From: Eubacterium sp.
GTDB lineage: Bacteria; Bacillota; Clostridia; Peptostreptococcales; Anaerovoracaceae
Length of the DNA stretch: 64,000 nt
Assembly (NCBI GenBank): GCA_017533915.1
Contig: JAFWHX010000017.1
Location: 108,853-172,852 of the forward strand
Reading direction: 5' to 3'
The position numbers and the translations under genes were made by a program. The notes under the pieces were generated by a model. It saw only the letters and a program-made list of their open reading frames with translations, was not told where the DNA came from and did no database searches. Shown one piece after another: positions 9,441 to 18,367 of this stretch; within the stretch, counting starts at the first letter, position 1; every line of letters starts with the position of its first letter.

Positions 9441-9503
9441 GTGTTCGGTGGTGAGCATCGCCGCCTCTTTTTGTGTTCGGTGTAAGTTAATGCCGCCGTG
9501 TTA
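9441..9503 (+). repeat. Two degraded copies of the preceding terminator
   Basis: The terminator unit ending GTGTTC is repeated twice: CGGTGGTGAGCATCGCCGCC with CTCTTTTTGTGTTC (about 9449-9481), then a weaker copy GGTGTAAGTTAATGCCGCCG (about 9480-9499). Period is about 34 bases. Confidence 0.75.
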
Positions 9504-9524
9504 TTTCATGTGCATCACAAAAAT

Positions 9525-9553
9525 AAAAGCAGGCTCTCAAGGGGTCTGCTTTT
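9525..9553 (-). terminator. Terminator of the radical SAM gene (works in both directions)
   Basis: AAAAGCAG (9525-9532) pairs with CTGCTTTT (9546-9553). On the minus strand it lies about 12 bases beyond the radical SAM stop codon. Confidence 0.8.
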
Positions 9554-9564
9554 TGTGTGGTTTG

Positions 9565-10464
9565 CTATTTTACCGGATGTACCAGGTCGCCTTCGTAGAT
9601 GCGCATGTCGTTTGGCTCGAACTTGACTTTACGGTATGCGTCGACGTCGAGCTTGGTGTCGTCCCAGTCGGAGCGGATCTCACCGTTTTGTCTGACTACG
9701 ATGTCGTAGAGGATATCGTAGGTATTGCCGTCTTCAGGGTCGGTCTCGACGATCGTGCTGTACGGCAGGGTCTTGTGGTATGTGAGCTCGAGGCCTTTGT
9801 AGTTGAAGTGGAACCCGCATCTCATGCGGCATCCGTCGAGGCCTGTGTAATCGGCGATCTTGCTGACGTCGGTGAAGATCGGATCGTTCTCATGATCGTA
9901 TAGGTTCTCCGGCGTCGTCGCGGTGTAGTCGAATCTGAACTGTACAGGAATGCCGTACGGGAGCCAGCGCTCAAGATAGCCTGGGAGCTGGTCAGCAGGG
10001 TATTTCTTGTAGAGCACGCAGTTAACGCGGACAGGGCATGCGAGCTCCGCCAGATATGAGTCCGGCGTCTCGGTGACGTAGTGCTGCATGTGGCGCGAAA
10101 CATTGATGCATGTCAGCTTGTCTTTGTTGTGCTCTGTGAATGCGATGAGCTCGTCGAGTCCCTGGCCTTCAAATGTCGGCAGGGTGGTGTTTATGAACAG
10201 TCGGTGCGTGTTCGGGATGAGATCGATCATCCGCTGAAGCATAGGGATATTCGCGAGAGGCTCGCCGCCTGTGAAAACAAAATCACATTTTGGCGTTATC
10301 TCATCCATGATGCGGATCGACTCTTCGATCTTGTCCTGGTCGAACCACGAAGTATCTTCGTAATCGCCTTTGTTTATACAGAACGGGCAGTGGTTTCCGC
10401 AGTCGTATGGTGCGAATACGGTAACAGTCGCACCGCCTTCTCTTGTCTTATATGGATTGGTCAT
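9565..10464 (-). CDS. Radical SAM protein of unknown function
   Basis: The 299-residue protein has the CxxxCxxC cluster motif at C22, C26 and C29 (YDCGNHCPFC), the GGEP motif in FTGGEPLANI for SAM binding, and a TIM-barrel-like middle. Later cysteines (GLDGCRMRCGFHF) might bind an extra ligand, but there is no full SPASM or auxiliary cluster pattern. It is close to activase-like and QueE-like small radical SAM proteins in layout, yet the substrate cannot be named. AAAGGAAC lies upstream of the ATG. It follows homoserine dehydrogenase on the same strand with a 140-base gap holding a 37-bp direct repeat. Confidence 0.85.
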   Translation of the reverse strand: MTNPYKTREGGATVTVFAPYDCGNHCPFCINKGDYEDTSWFDQDKIEESIRIMDEITPKCDFVFTGGEPLANIPMLQRMIDLIPNTHRLFINTTLPTFEGQGLDELIAFTEHNKDKLTCINVSRHMQHYVTETPDSYLAELACPVRVNCVLYKKYPADQLPGYLERWLPYGIPVQFRFDYTATTPENLYDHENDPIFTDVSKIADYTGLDGCRMRCGFHFNYKGLELTYHKTLPYSTIVETDPEDGNTYDILYDIVVRQNGEIRSDWDDTKLDVDAYRKVKFEPNDMRIYEGDLVHPVK

Positions 10465-10487
10465 TTTTGCTTTCAGTTCCTTTCATA

Positions 10488-10565
10488 TGCCGCGCGTTCA
10501 TAGGGCGCGGCTGTTTCGGCTTTATGACTGCCGCGCGTTCATAGGGCGCAGCTGTTCTGGCTTTT
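10488..10565. repeat. Two 37-bp direct repeats upstream of the radical SAM gene
   Basis: The unit TGCCGCGCGTTCATAGGGCG plus the following 17 bases occurs at 10488-10524 and 10529-10565 with three differences. The repeat lies in the leader of the minus-strand radical SAM gene. Confidence 0.85.
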
Positions 10566-10606
10566 GCGCCGATCAAAGCATGATTGGTCGTCTATAGTAA
10601 TAGTCT

Positions 10607-11578
10607 TTATTGCAGTGCCTTCATTATCGCGAGGATATCTCCCACGATCGCACTTCCGGTCGGGAGAGCACCGGCGCCTTTGCCGTAGAACATGAGCTCG
10701 CCGACCGCGTCTCCATCGAGGTAGATCGCGTTGAACTCATTAGACACTGATGCGAGAGGGTGGTCTAGAGGGATCTCCTCAGGCTTGACGTAATAATTGA
10801 AGCCGTCTTCGTTCAGTGTTGCATGGGCGATAAGCTTGATCACGCAGCCGCGGTTGTATGCCGCCTGGATGTCTTCCATCGTGACGTCAGTGATGCCTTT
10901 TGTTGGGATCTGCTGTGGGTTTACGTAGCGGCCCATCGCGAGCACCATGAGCAGGCAGAGCTTGTTCGCGCAGTCGATGCCTTCAACATCGGCTGTCGGG
11001 TCAGGCTCAGCAAAACCGTTTTTCTTGGCGCCTGCGAGCGCGTCTTCGTAGGACTGACCCTGCTTGAGCATCTTGGTCAAAATATAATTGGTCGTCCCGT
11101 TCAGTATTCCCATTATATCTGTGAAGTGGTTGCATGAAAGCTGCTCCTGGATAGGGGTCAGGATCGGGATCCCGCCGCCTACCGCAGCTTCGAACTTAAG
11201 GTACGCGTGGCCTTCATCAGCCGCTTTCTTAAGAGTGTCGTAATTTGCAGCCACAGCGGCTTTGTTCGGGGTGACGACGCTGATGCCGTTCTTAAGAGCA
11301 CGAGTCATTACCTGGACAGGGAAGTCCATCCCGCCGAGCGCTTCCACGATGATATCAACGCCGCTGTCCTGGCTTATGATCGAATCGATATCGAGTGTCT
11401 GAAGGCTCAGGTCAGCGCCATGCTTCTCGAGCTGCTCTGCATACTTTTCAAAAATGTGAGTTATCTCATAGTCGACACCTGTACGCTCCATGATGATGTC
11501 ACGGTTCTTTGTCAGGATGTCATATGTTCCGCCGCCGACCGTTCCAAGGCCGAGCAGCGCGATCTTTACTTTTTTCAT
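10607..11578 (-). CDS. hom: Homoserine dehydrogenase, short form without ACT domain
   Basis: The enzyme reduces aspartate 4-semialdehyde to homoserine for threonine and methionine synthesis. The N-terminal GLGTVGGGTYDIL is the dinucleotide-binding loop, and GILNGTTNYILTKM plus FAEPDPTADVEGIDCANK are the catalytic-domain signatures. Counting from the ATG at 11578 (MKKVKIALLG) it has 323 residues and stops after the catalytic domain, lacking the C-terminal ACT domain of about 100 residues found in the usual bacterial enzyme, so feedback by threonine through that domain is not expected. An upstream ATG at 11614 is possible but adds non-conserved residues. Gene is divergent from trmL. Confidence 0.92.
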   Translation of the reverse strand: MKKVKIALLGLGTVGGGTYDILTKNRDIIMERTGVDYEITHIFEKYAEQLEKHGADLSLQTLDIDSIISQDSGVDIIVEALGGMDFPVQVMTRALKNGISVVTPNKAAVAANYDTLKKAADEGHAYLKFEAAVGGGIPILTPIQEQLSCNHFTDIMGILNGTTNYILTKMLKQGQSYEDALAGAKKNGFAEPDPTADVEGIDCANKLCLLMVLAMGRYVNPQQIPTKGITDVTMEDIQAAYNRGCVIKLIAHATLNEDGFNYYVKPEEIPLDHPLASVSNEFNAIYLDGDAVGELMFYGKGAGALPTGSAIVGDILAIMKALQ

Positions 11579-11656
11579 GTGTTGGATCGTTGTCCTTTCT
11601 TTATAAACAGTCATACATAGTTATATTACCACAAAATCAATACAATTGCGCAAAAA

Positions 11657-11697
11657 ATATGCAATATAGCAGCTTAGGAACAAATAATATGCAATAT
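11657..11697. promoter_or_regulatory. Two 11-bp direct repeats between hom and trmL
   Basis: ATATGCAATAT occurs at 11657-11667 and 11687-11697, exactly 30 bases apart (about three helical turns), in the divergent promoter region; a TATAAT follows at 11701-11706. This spacing is typical of a cooperative regulator site, but no regulator is identified. Confidence 0.4.
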
Positions 11698-11778
11698 GAG
11701 TATAATATGTTACAGTATATACAGGTAATAATATTTATGTAGGGCTGATCTGCAGGCTTTTCAGGAAAGGAATGAGAT

Positions 11779-12249
11779 ATGGCGCTTCATGTTGTTTTTG
11801 TTGAACCGGAGATCCCGTCGAACACCGGGAACATCGCGAGGACGTGTGCGATCACTGACTCGGTGCTGCATCTTGTAAGGCCGCTTGGATTCAACATCGA
11901 TGAGAAGTCGGTGAGAAGGGCGGGTCTTGATTACTGGCCATACGTTGATCTTAGAGTGCATGACAGCTTTGATGATTTTCTGGCGGAGTATGAAGGCCGC
12001 AGGATGTACCTGGCGACGACAAAGGGACCGAGGTTCTATACAGACGTTGAGTACCACGACGAGGACATGATTCTGTTCGGGCGTGAAACTGCCGGACTGC
12101 CCAGACCTTTCATCGAGGCGCACAAGGACATGGCGATCCGTATCCCAATGAGCGAGAACACGAGACTTAGGTCGCTCAACCTGGCAAATTCAGCGAATAT
12201 TATAGTTTACGAGGCGCTAAGGCAGCTGGGATTCCCGGGTCTTGCCTGA
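11779..12249 (+). CDS. trmL: tRNA (cytidine/uridine-34 2'-O)-methyltransferase TrmL
   Basis: A 156-residue SPOUT methyltransferase acting on the wobble base of tRNA-Leu isoacceptors. The three SPOUT motifs are intact: EIPSNTGNIARTC, LFGRETAGLP and IPMSENTRLRSLNLANS, the last forming the SAM-binding knot. Length is that of the family. AGGAAAGGAATG gives a good ribosome site. Single gene divergent from hom. Confidence 0.95.
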   Translation: MALHVVFVEPEIPSNTGNIARTCAITDSVLHLVRPLGFNIDEKSVRRAGLDYWPYVDLRVHDSFDDFLAEYEGRRMYLATTKGPRFYTDVEYHDEDMILFGRETAGLPRPFIEAHKDMAIRIPMSENTRLRSLNLANSANIIVYEALRQLGFPGLA

Positions 12250-12267
12250 AGCCGGGATCTGTTTTTA

Positions 12268-12323
12268 ATACACCTGCTCTGCACCGGGATAAAGAGACTT
12301 GGGAATATGCGGCGCAGGTGTAT
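12268..12323. other. Long-range inverted repeat after trmL
   Basis: ATACACCTGC (12268-12277) and GCAGGTGTAT (12314-12323) are perfect 10-bp arms around a 36-base loop, followed by the palindrome ATCTATATATATATAGAT. A weak terminator-like CCCGG/CCGGG stem also overlaps the trmL stop (about 12229-12268). It lies just upstream of the secreted Fn3 protein gene. Confidence 0.5.
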
Positions 12324-12390
12324 CTATATATATATAGATGGACATAGTAATATAATATGGCATTACAGAAAGGCAAAAGGAGGCTTTTAT

Positions 12391-13155
12391 ATGAGTATCA
12401 GGAGAATGATCGCTGCACTGGTGTTTACGGTTGCTTTGATGGCTGTCATGGCGCCTGCGTCTGTGTTCGCTGAGAAACATGCAGGTACGATGGATGATCC
12501 GATCCCGATGACGCTGGGCGAATATTATAATGCGTTTATTAATGAACCAAATCAGGAGGTCGTCTTCGAATGGAAAGTGCCGGATAATATCGATTCCGGG
12601 AAAAATCTTTATTTCGAATCGATCTCTTCTCCGGCACTTCCGTCGAATATAGAGAGGCAGGGACTGATCTTCTATGGGGAAGGCCAGTATTACAACCAGT
12701 ATTATGACGGAGAATCAGCCAAGCCGGATTTCCTTTTCTCATGGAATATAAATGACGAGGTAAGGACATATCTGATCAAGGTGAGATTTAAAGACGAGAG
12801 AGATACCGGGGTCTTTGAGGTGCAGCTCAGGGACACGCCGAGCCGCTTTGGTACTGACTATAACAAAGTGCGTAAGCCTACAGATGTCAAAGCTGTCGCC
12901 GGCAAGAGGTCGATGACGGTGACATGGAAGTCGGCAGGCTGCTCTGACTTCAAGTACAAAGTCACATACAGCGCTAAGGGCGTCAAAGCCAAGACTGTCA
13001 CAGTCAAGGTAGATGAGAATAATTATCACAGTCCGTCAGTCAAGATCAAGAATCTCAAGAAGGGCAAGAAATACACAGTAAAGGTCCAGGCGATCACATA
13101 TGATGGTTATAAGAGTGACTGGAGCAAGAAGGTGACGTCCGGGAAGATCAAATAG
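12391..13155 (+). CDS. Secreted protein with C-terminal Fn3-like domain
   Basis: The 254-residue protein starts at the ATG at 12391, preceded by AAAAGGAGG. Residues 1-28 form a signal peptide (SIRRM, a hydrophobic core, then ASVFAEK with an AxA-like cleavage site). The middle (about 30-155) is an unassigned beta-rich domain resembling pre-peptidase C-terminal type folds. Residues about 165-254 form an Fn3-like domain with GKKYTVKVQAITYDGYKSDW, the same family as the ends of the proteins at 2-5236, 40226-41725 and 58153-62367. It is the last gene before the capsule operon and ends at a strong hairpin. Function unknown, extracellular. Confidence 0.85.
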   Translation: MSIRRMIAALVFTVALMAVMAPASVFAEKHAGTMDDPIPMTLGEYYNAFINEPNQEVVFEWKVPDNIDSGKNLYFESISSPALPSNIERQGLIFYGEGQYYNQYYDGESAKPDFLFSWNINDEVRTYLIKVRFKDERDTGVFEVQLRDTPSRFGTDYNKVRKPTDVKAVAGKRSMTVTWKSAGCSDFKYKVTYSAKGVKAKTVTVKVDENNYHSPSVKIKNLKKGKKYTVKVQAITYDGYKSDWSKKVTSGKIK

Positions 13156-13215
13156 AGGCTGTGTAAAGAATAGTATTTATTAATGCAAGCTGCGATAATA
13201 TATGCTTAGCAGGCC

Positions 13216-13268
13216 AGCAAGGGACAGGTGTCAGCCGGTAAGACCGGAGGGCGCCTGTCCTTTGCTTG
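13216..13268 (+). terminator. Branched hairpin terminator ahead of the capsule operon
   Basis: AGCAAGGGACAGG (13216-13228) pairs with CCTGTCCTTTGCT (13254-13266), one G:T pair, enclosing an inner CCGGTAAGACCGG hairpin. Its T-run is weak, so it may be a structured RNA rather than a simple terminator. Confidence 0.65.
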
Positions 13269-13331
13269 ATTATGAAGACATCTGCCATTGATATGAGCAT
13301 GCTCAATGCGGAGTGCGGCAGGCTATAAGTA

Positions 13332-13360
13332 TTGCCTTTTACTACATAATATGCTAAATT
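13332..13360 (+). promoter_or_regulatory. Sigma-A type promoter of the capsule operon
   Basis: TTGCCT (13332-13337), a 17-base spacer, then TAAATT (13355-13360). This gives a leader of about 85 bases before the first capsule gene. Inferred by pattern only. Confidence 0.6.
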
Positions 13361-13452
13361 ATGAACAGGAAATGAAAGTGTGGCGGATGGTCACATTTAC
13401 GGTTTTGTATTAGATTTTTTTGCTGATCTGTAGATAATAAGAGGAATATGAA

Positions 13453-14820
13453 ATGAGCTCCAGGAGCCGTATGTTTCATGATCTAACGATAAGAGCCATA
13501 AAGCTTTTGAATATCGTATTAATGATTATACCATTTGTATTCGTATGGTATACATTTTATGCTGATAAGCTATGGGTCATCTTTTACATGCGCGGCCATT
13601 GGATGGTAATCGCACTATATGCTCTGCTATATGTATTTATAGGCAGGCTGTATGATGCATTCAATATGTCATACTACAGCCGTGGCGAGATGATCTACAG
13701 TCAGCTGCTTTCGCTTTCTGAAGTTAACGTAATTATATATATTGTAGCCTGGCTGTTGATCAGACATATGCCAGCTGTACTCCCTATGTTGGGATTAATG
13801 GCTGTTCAGATCGTGATTGCTGTTATATGGGCTTATTGTTCTCAAGCTTGGTATTACTATACATTTCCGGCTAATAAGACGGTTGTGGTATATGACATAA
13901 AACGTGGAATAGCGGGACTTATTGAGAAATATAATCTGGCGAAGAAATTCAAAGTAGTGGCAACAATTTCAGCTGATGAATGCATTAAAGATCTATCGGT
14001 ATTAGATGATGCGGATACAGTTTTCCTTGTTGGGGTTCATAGTCACGACAGGAATACAGTTACAAAGCATTGCCTGATGCATAACATAAAAGCTTTTTTG
14101 ATTCCACATATCGGAGACTTGATTTTAACAGGCTCAAAACGTGTTCATATGTTCCACTTGCTGCTATTGAAGGTAGAAAGATATAATCCATCGTTTGAAT
14201 ATCTGGTTATAAAAAGAATAGGTGATATCGTCTTATCATTGATAGCTGTTATTCTTTTTTCACCAGTTATGTTGGTCACAGCTATCTGTATAAAGATGGA
14301 AGATCATGGTCCGGTACTATATAAACAATGCCGGTTAACGAAGGACGGTAAAAAGTTTGAAATATATAAGTTCCGCAGCATGAAGCCTGATGCAGAGAAA
14401 GATGGAGTTGCCAGATTATCAACTGGGGATAGTGATGATCGAATAACAAAGGTTGGTCGTTTTATTCGCAGGGTAAGAATTGATGAGATTCCTCAGCTAT
14501 TTAACATAATTAAGGGCGATATTTCGATAGTTGGACCTCGTGCGGAGAGACCGGAACTTGCAGAGAAATATCAAAAAGAATTACCAGAGTTTGTGTTAAG
14601 ACTGCAGGTAAAAGCAGGACTTACGGGATATGCCCAGGTATATGGTAAATATAACACCACACCATATGACAAATTGATCATGGACTTAATGTATATTGCG
14701 AATGCGAGCATATTTGAAGATATCAGGATCATTTTTGCAACTATAAAGATTTTATTCATGCCGGACAGTACAGAGGGAGTAGCTTCTGTGCAAGCATCTG
14801 AAGGGGATAGTGATGAGTAA
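13453..14820 (+). CDS. Undecaprenyl-phosphate sugar phosphotransferase (capsule initiator)
   Basis: The 455-residue membrane protein starts the polysaccharide repeat unit by moving a sugar-1-phosphate from a nucleotide sugar to undecaprenyl phosphate. Four to five N-terminal membrane helices (residues about 15-140) and a Rossmann-like CoA-binding-type region (about 150-250) precede the catalytic domain (about 255-450). The latter carries KRIGDIVLS, the reentrant helix FSPVMLVTAI, YKQCRLTKDG, KFRSMKPDAE, RRVRIDEIPQLFNIIKGDIS and GPRAERPE, all hallmarks of WbaP/WcaJ-type enzymes. GAGGAATATGAA gives the start. It is the first gene of the operon and overlaps the next by 8 bases (ATGAGTAA). The sugar cannot be read; QuiNAc, Gal or Glc types are possible. 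Confidence 0.92.
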   Translation: MSSRSRMFHDLTIRAIKLLNIVLMIIPFVFVWYTFYADKLWVIFYMRGHWMVIALYALLYVFIGRLYDAFNMSYYSRGEMIYSQLLSLSEVNVIIYIVAWLLIRHMPAVLPMLGLMAVQIVIAVIWAYCSQAWYYYTFPANKTVVVYDIKRGIAGLIEKYNLAKKFKVVATISADECIKDLSVLDDADTVFLVGVHSHDRNTVTKHCLMHNIKAFLIPHIGDLILTGSKRVHMFHLLLLKVERYNPSFEYLVIKRIGDIVLSLIAVILFSPVMLVTAICIKMEDHGPVLYKQCRLTKDGKKFEIYKFRSMKPDAEKDGVARLSTGDSDDRITKVGRFIRRVRIDEIPQLFNIIKGDISIVGPRAERPELAEKYQKELPEFVLRLQVKAGLTGYAQVYGKYNTTPYDKLIMDLMYIANASIFEDIRIIFATIKILFMPDSTEGVASVQASEGDSDE

Positions 14821-15925
14821 GATCCTTTATGTGGCAACAGTAGTCAAAAATCATATCATGGAATTCCACGTACCATATTTAAAAATGTTAAAAGAGATGG
14901 GGTGGGAGACAGCAGTAGCAGCGAAAAATGATTATGATAATAAAGGAGAGTGTGTAATTCCATATTGTGATACATTTTATGACATTCCATTTGAAAGAAA
15001 CCCATTCAGATTTGACAATATAAAAGCATATAAAGAACTCAAACAGATCATAGACAAGGGAGAATACGATATAATCCATTGTCATACTCCGGTTGGGGCT
15101 TTGATTACGCGTCTGGCAGCTCAAGATGCCAGAAAGAAAGGAACCAGGGTTTTTTATACAGCTCACGGATTTCATTTTTATAAAGGCGCTCCTTTAATTA
15201 ACTGGATCGTGTATTATTCAGCAGAAAAATATCTTGCGCGTAAGACAGATGTCCTTATAACTATTACCAAAGAAGATTATCAGCGTGCTAAAAAGTTTAA
15301 TGCAAAGCATGTTGAATACATCCCTGGCGTTGGCATTGATTTGAATCATTATAAGAGAGATAACCTTGAGCTGGCAAAACAGCTCAAATCAGATCTTGGA
15401 ATACCGGCATCTGCGACAGTGCTTCTTTCGGTTGGTGAAGTTAATGCTAATAAAAACCATAAACTGATTATACAAGCTTTACAGGACTTCCCGGACGCAT
15501 GGTTTGTTTTGTGCGGTCAAGGTCCACTTATTCAAGAATACAGAAAACTTGCAGATGATCTTGGAGTAGGCGATCGTGTCATTATGACAGGATACCGTAC
15601 AGATGTCATAAACTTCTATCGTATGGCAGATATCTTTATTCTTCCTTCATTGAGAGAGGGACTGCCTGTCGCCCTGATGGAAGCAATGAGTATGGGATTA
15701 GTCTGCGTCGCCTCTAGAAACAGAGGAACTGACGAATTGCTTAGAGGAAGCAGATTGCTGTTTTCCGCTACATCCGTCAAGGAACTGAAAGAAAAACTGA
15801 TGATAGCAATGAAGGAAGACTGTTCTGATGAGGTAAAACGGAACAGTCTTCATTTAAAAGACTTTGATCTTTCAAATACGCTTAAATCAATGAAAACATT
15901 ATATCAACAAGAAGTACTTCATTGA
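14813..15925 (+). CDS. Family 4 glycosyltransferase
   Basis: This 370-residue GT-B enzyme adds a sugar to the lipid-linked unit on the cytosolic face. N-terminal IIHCHTPVGALITR and YTAHGFHFYKGAPL match EpsD-like enzymes; the C-terminal donor domain has the EX7E region FILPSLREGLPVALMEAMSMG. The ATG at 14813 fits the AAGGGG site upstream better than the GTG at 14810. Its start is inside the end of the initiator gene, suggesting translational coupling. Confidence 0.9.
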   Translation: MSKILYVATVVKNHIMEFHVPYLKMLKEMGWETAVAAKNDYDNKGECVIPYCDTFYDIPFERNPFRFDNIKAYKELKQIIDKGEYDIIHCHTPVGALITRLAAQDARKKGTRVFYTAHGFHFYKGAPLINWIVYYSAEKYLARKTDVLITITKEDYQRAKKFNAKHVEYIPGVGIDLNHYKRDNLELAKQLKSDLGIPASATVLLSVGEVNANKNHKLIIQALQDFPDAWFVLCGQGPLIQEYRKLADDLGVGDRVIMTGYRTDVINFYRMADIFILPSLREGLPVALMEAMSMGLVCVASRNRGTDELLRGSRLLFSATSVKELKEKLMIAMKEDCSDEVKRNSLHLKDFDLSNTLKSMKTLYQQEVLH

Positions 15926-15946
15926 TATATGGTTTAGGAGGTATTG

Positions 15947-17134
15947 ATGAATAAGGTATCATACATACTGAAATCATCTCGCTTTTTATATGGTGTTTAT
16001 TACTATGTAATGTCTGCTCTTTTAAGGCTGTTAGGTGTATTTGTTGGACAGGATGATAAAATGATTCTTTTCAACAGTTATGGTGGAAAGAAATATAATG
16101 ATAGTCCTAAAGAGATATATGAGTATATGCTCTCAGATCATCGGTTTGATGGATACAAATTTGTATGGGCGGTACAAGAGCCGGATAAAGAATCAGTGCC
16201 TGGTAGGGCTTTGATCATAAAGACTGATAGCTTCCGGTATTTTGTAACTGCTTTGAGGGCGAAAATGTGGGTAACTAATTCTTCGATGGAAAGAGGGCTT
16301 GATTTCAAAAAAAAGGGGACTGTATGTTTTAATACATGGCATGGAACTCCAATTAAGTCGATGGGAATAGATATCAATGACGGGAATCAATCGTTTAAGA
16401 GCAAATCGTTAGTCAGAGCAGATATTATGCTGGCACAGAGCCAATATGATATTATCGTTTTTACTCATGCATTTAAACTGCCGCAATCGGTTTTCAAGAT
16501 GATTGGATTACCGAGAAATGATAACCTTTTAAAATATAAGGAAAATGATATATGCAGGATACGAAAAGATCTGGGAATTACTGAAAACAAGACTGTAATA
16601 TTGTATGCACCAACTTTTCGTGAATATACGAAGGGAAAGAGCAAGGAAGTTATTCTGGATATTCCTATTGATTGTAAATATTGGCAGGAAGTTCTTGGCG
16701 AAAAATTCATCGTGTTGTTCAGAGCTCATTACGAAGCTGCGGAACATGTAGATGTAAGTAAGTATCCATTATTCATTGATGTTTCAGATTATCAGAACTT
16801 AAGTGACCTGATAATTGCGTCAGATGCGTTGATTTCAGATTATTCGAGTGTTTTTTTTGATTATTCGATCACACATAAGCCAATGTTTTGTTTTGCTTAT
16901 GATTATGATGAATACCTTCATAAAAGGGGAATGTACCTTGATCTTGAAACAGAAATGCCATTTATCGTTCACAGAGATGAGGCCACATTGATAAATGAAT
17001 TACGGATAATGCATGAGCATTATGAATCATTTTGTGAAAAAACAACTGCATTTCAAGAAAAATATGTTACAGTATATGGTCAAGCAACTGAAAGAAGCTG
17101 TGATCTTATTTCAGATGTGCTAAGTAAGGGCTGA
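15947..17134 (+). CDS. CDP-glycerol glycerophosphotransferase family protein
   Basis: The 395-residue protein belongs to the TagB/TagF family that transfers glycerol (or ribitol) phosphate from a CDP donor to polymers. Family signatures are FNSYGGKKYNDSPKEIYEYM, FNTWHGTPIKSMG (catalytic His), LYAPTFREY and ISDYSSVFFDYSI. It suggests a polyol-phosphate decoration of the capsule or a phosphodiester linkage in the repeat. AGGAGGT lies 5 bases before ATG 15947. No CDP-glycerol synthesis gene (tagD) is seen in this window, so the donor must come from elsewhere. Confidence 0.9.
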   Translation: MNKVSYILKSSRFLYGVYYYVMSALLRLLGVFVGQDDKMILFNSYGGKKYNDSPKEIYEYMLSDHRFDGYKFVWAVQEPDKESVPGRALIIKTDSFRYFVTALRAKMWVTNSSMERGLDFKKKGTVCFNTWHGTPIKSMGIDINDGNQSFKSKSLVRADIMLAQSQYDIIVFTHAFKLPQSVFKMIGLPRNDNLLKYKENDICRIRKDLGITENKTVILYAPTFREYTKGKSKEVILDIPIDCKYWQEVLGEKFIVLFRAHYEAAEHVDVSKYPLFIDVSDYQNLSDLIIASDALISDYSSVFFDYSITHKPMFCFAYDYDEYLHKRGMYLDLETEMPFIVHRDEATLINELRIMHEHYESFCEKTTAFQEKYVTVYGQATERSCDLISDVLSKG

Positions 17135-17224
17135 ATTGTATATTTCAATGAGATGCCTTCATATGATCTGGCATGGAGATGTTAAAAGGCCAGCTGTAAG
17201 TGAAAGGATATAATATCGGGAGAA

Positions 17225-18367
17225 ATGAGTGCTACCATAAGAATATTACATGTAATCGGGGCGATGGGCTGTGGCGGTGCAGAAGCCATGATTATGAATA
17301 TTTATCGTAATATTGACAGAACAAGAATCCAATTCGATTTTGTTGTTCATACCGATAAAAAGGAATTCTACGATGACGAGATCCTTTCACTTGGAGGAAA
17401 GATTTTTCACACGACACGTTATAACATCATTAACTATTTGCAGTATAAACGTTTCTGGGATGATTTTTTAACTGATCATAATGAGTATCGTATTATACAT
17501 GGACACATAAACAGCTCTGCTGCGATATATTTAAAATGTGCGAAAAAGCATGGCAGGTTTGCTGTTGCGCATAGTCATAGCACGCGCAATTCTGAGAAGA
17601 GTATAAAGAAATATGCCTTCTTGATTTCATCGTATCCAATACGATATATAGCAGATTTTTTCTTTGCGTGTTCAAGAAAAGCTGGAATCGATCGTTTTGG
17701 TGAAAAAACTGTTAGATCAGACCGGTTCCATGTTTTAAATAACGGTATTGATGCGACATTATATAAATATGATTCTGAAAGGCGGGCACAAATAAGAAGT
17801 CATCTTAATATATCAGATAAAACGATCGTGATTGGCCATGTTGGACGATTTACATACGCAAAGAACCATAGTTTCCTTATCGATGTTTTTTCTGCGATAC
17901 ATAAAGCTGAGCCGGATAGCGTTCTAATACTAGTAGGCTCCGGAGAAATGGAAGTAGAGATAAAGCAAAAGGTCAAAGCGCTAGGACTGGAAGAAGCAGT
18001 GCTGTTTTTAGGTCAGACAAATAACGTTGGATCTTTGTTGCAGGCAATGGATGTTTTCATCTTTCCTTCATTGTTTGAAGGATTAGGTATTGCATTAGTT
18101 GAGGCACAGGCGGCGGGCCTGCCTTGTATCGTATCTGAAAATATCCAAGAAGAAGCAGATATCAAAGCTGGTTTAGTCCATTATCTTCATATAAGCGAGG
18201 GCAAAGAAAAATGGGCTGAAAAAGCTATTGAACTACGAAATGTCGAACGTAATAATAAATCGGAATATATAAGAAATGCTGGCTTTGATATTTCCGATAA
18301 TGTTAATTATTTAAAAAGGTTTTATGAAAGTTATTGGGGTGACAAGAAGAACGATAATTATGAGTAG
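17225..18367 (+). CDS. Family 4 glycosyltransferase (EpsF-like)
   Basis: The 380-residue GT-B enzyme begins ILHVIGAMGCGGAEAMIMN, the GGAE loop typical of EpsF-type enzymes, and has the donor-site stretch IFPSLFEGLGIALVEAQAAG. A 90-base gap separates it from the preceding gene, and GGGAGAA precedes its ATG. Its end overlaps the next gene by 8 bases (ATGAGTAG). Sugar specificity unknown. Confidence 0.9.
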   Translation: MSATIRILHVIGAMGCGGAEAMIMNIYRNIDRTRIQFDFVVHTDKKEFYDDEILSLGGKIFHTTRYNIINYLQYKRFWDDFLTDHNEYRIIHGHINSSAAIYLKCAKKHGRFAVAHSHSTRNSEKSIKKYAFLISSYPIRYIADFFFACSRKAGIDRFGEKTVRSDRFHVLNNGIDATLYKYDSERRAQIRSHLNISDKTIVIGHVGRFTYAKNHSFLIDVFSAIHKAEPDSVLILVGSGEMEVEIKQKVKALGLEEAVLFLGQTNNVGSLLQAMDVFIFPSLFEGLGIALVEAQAAGLPCIVSENIQEEADIKAGLVHYLHISEGKEKWAEKAIELRNVERNNKSEYIRNAGFDISDNVNYLKRFYESYWGDKKNDNYE

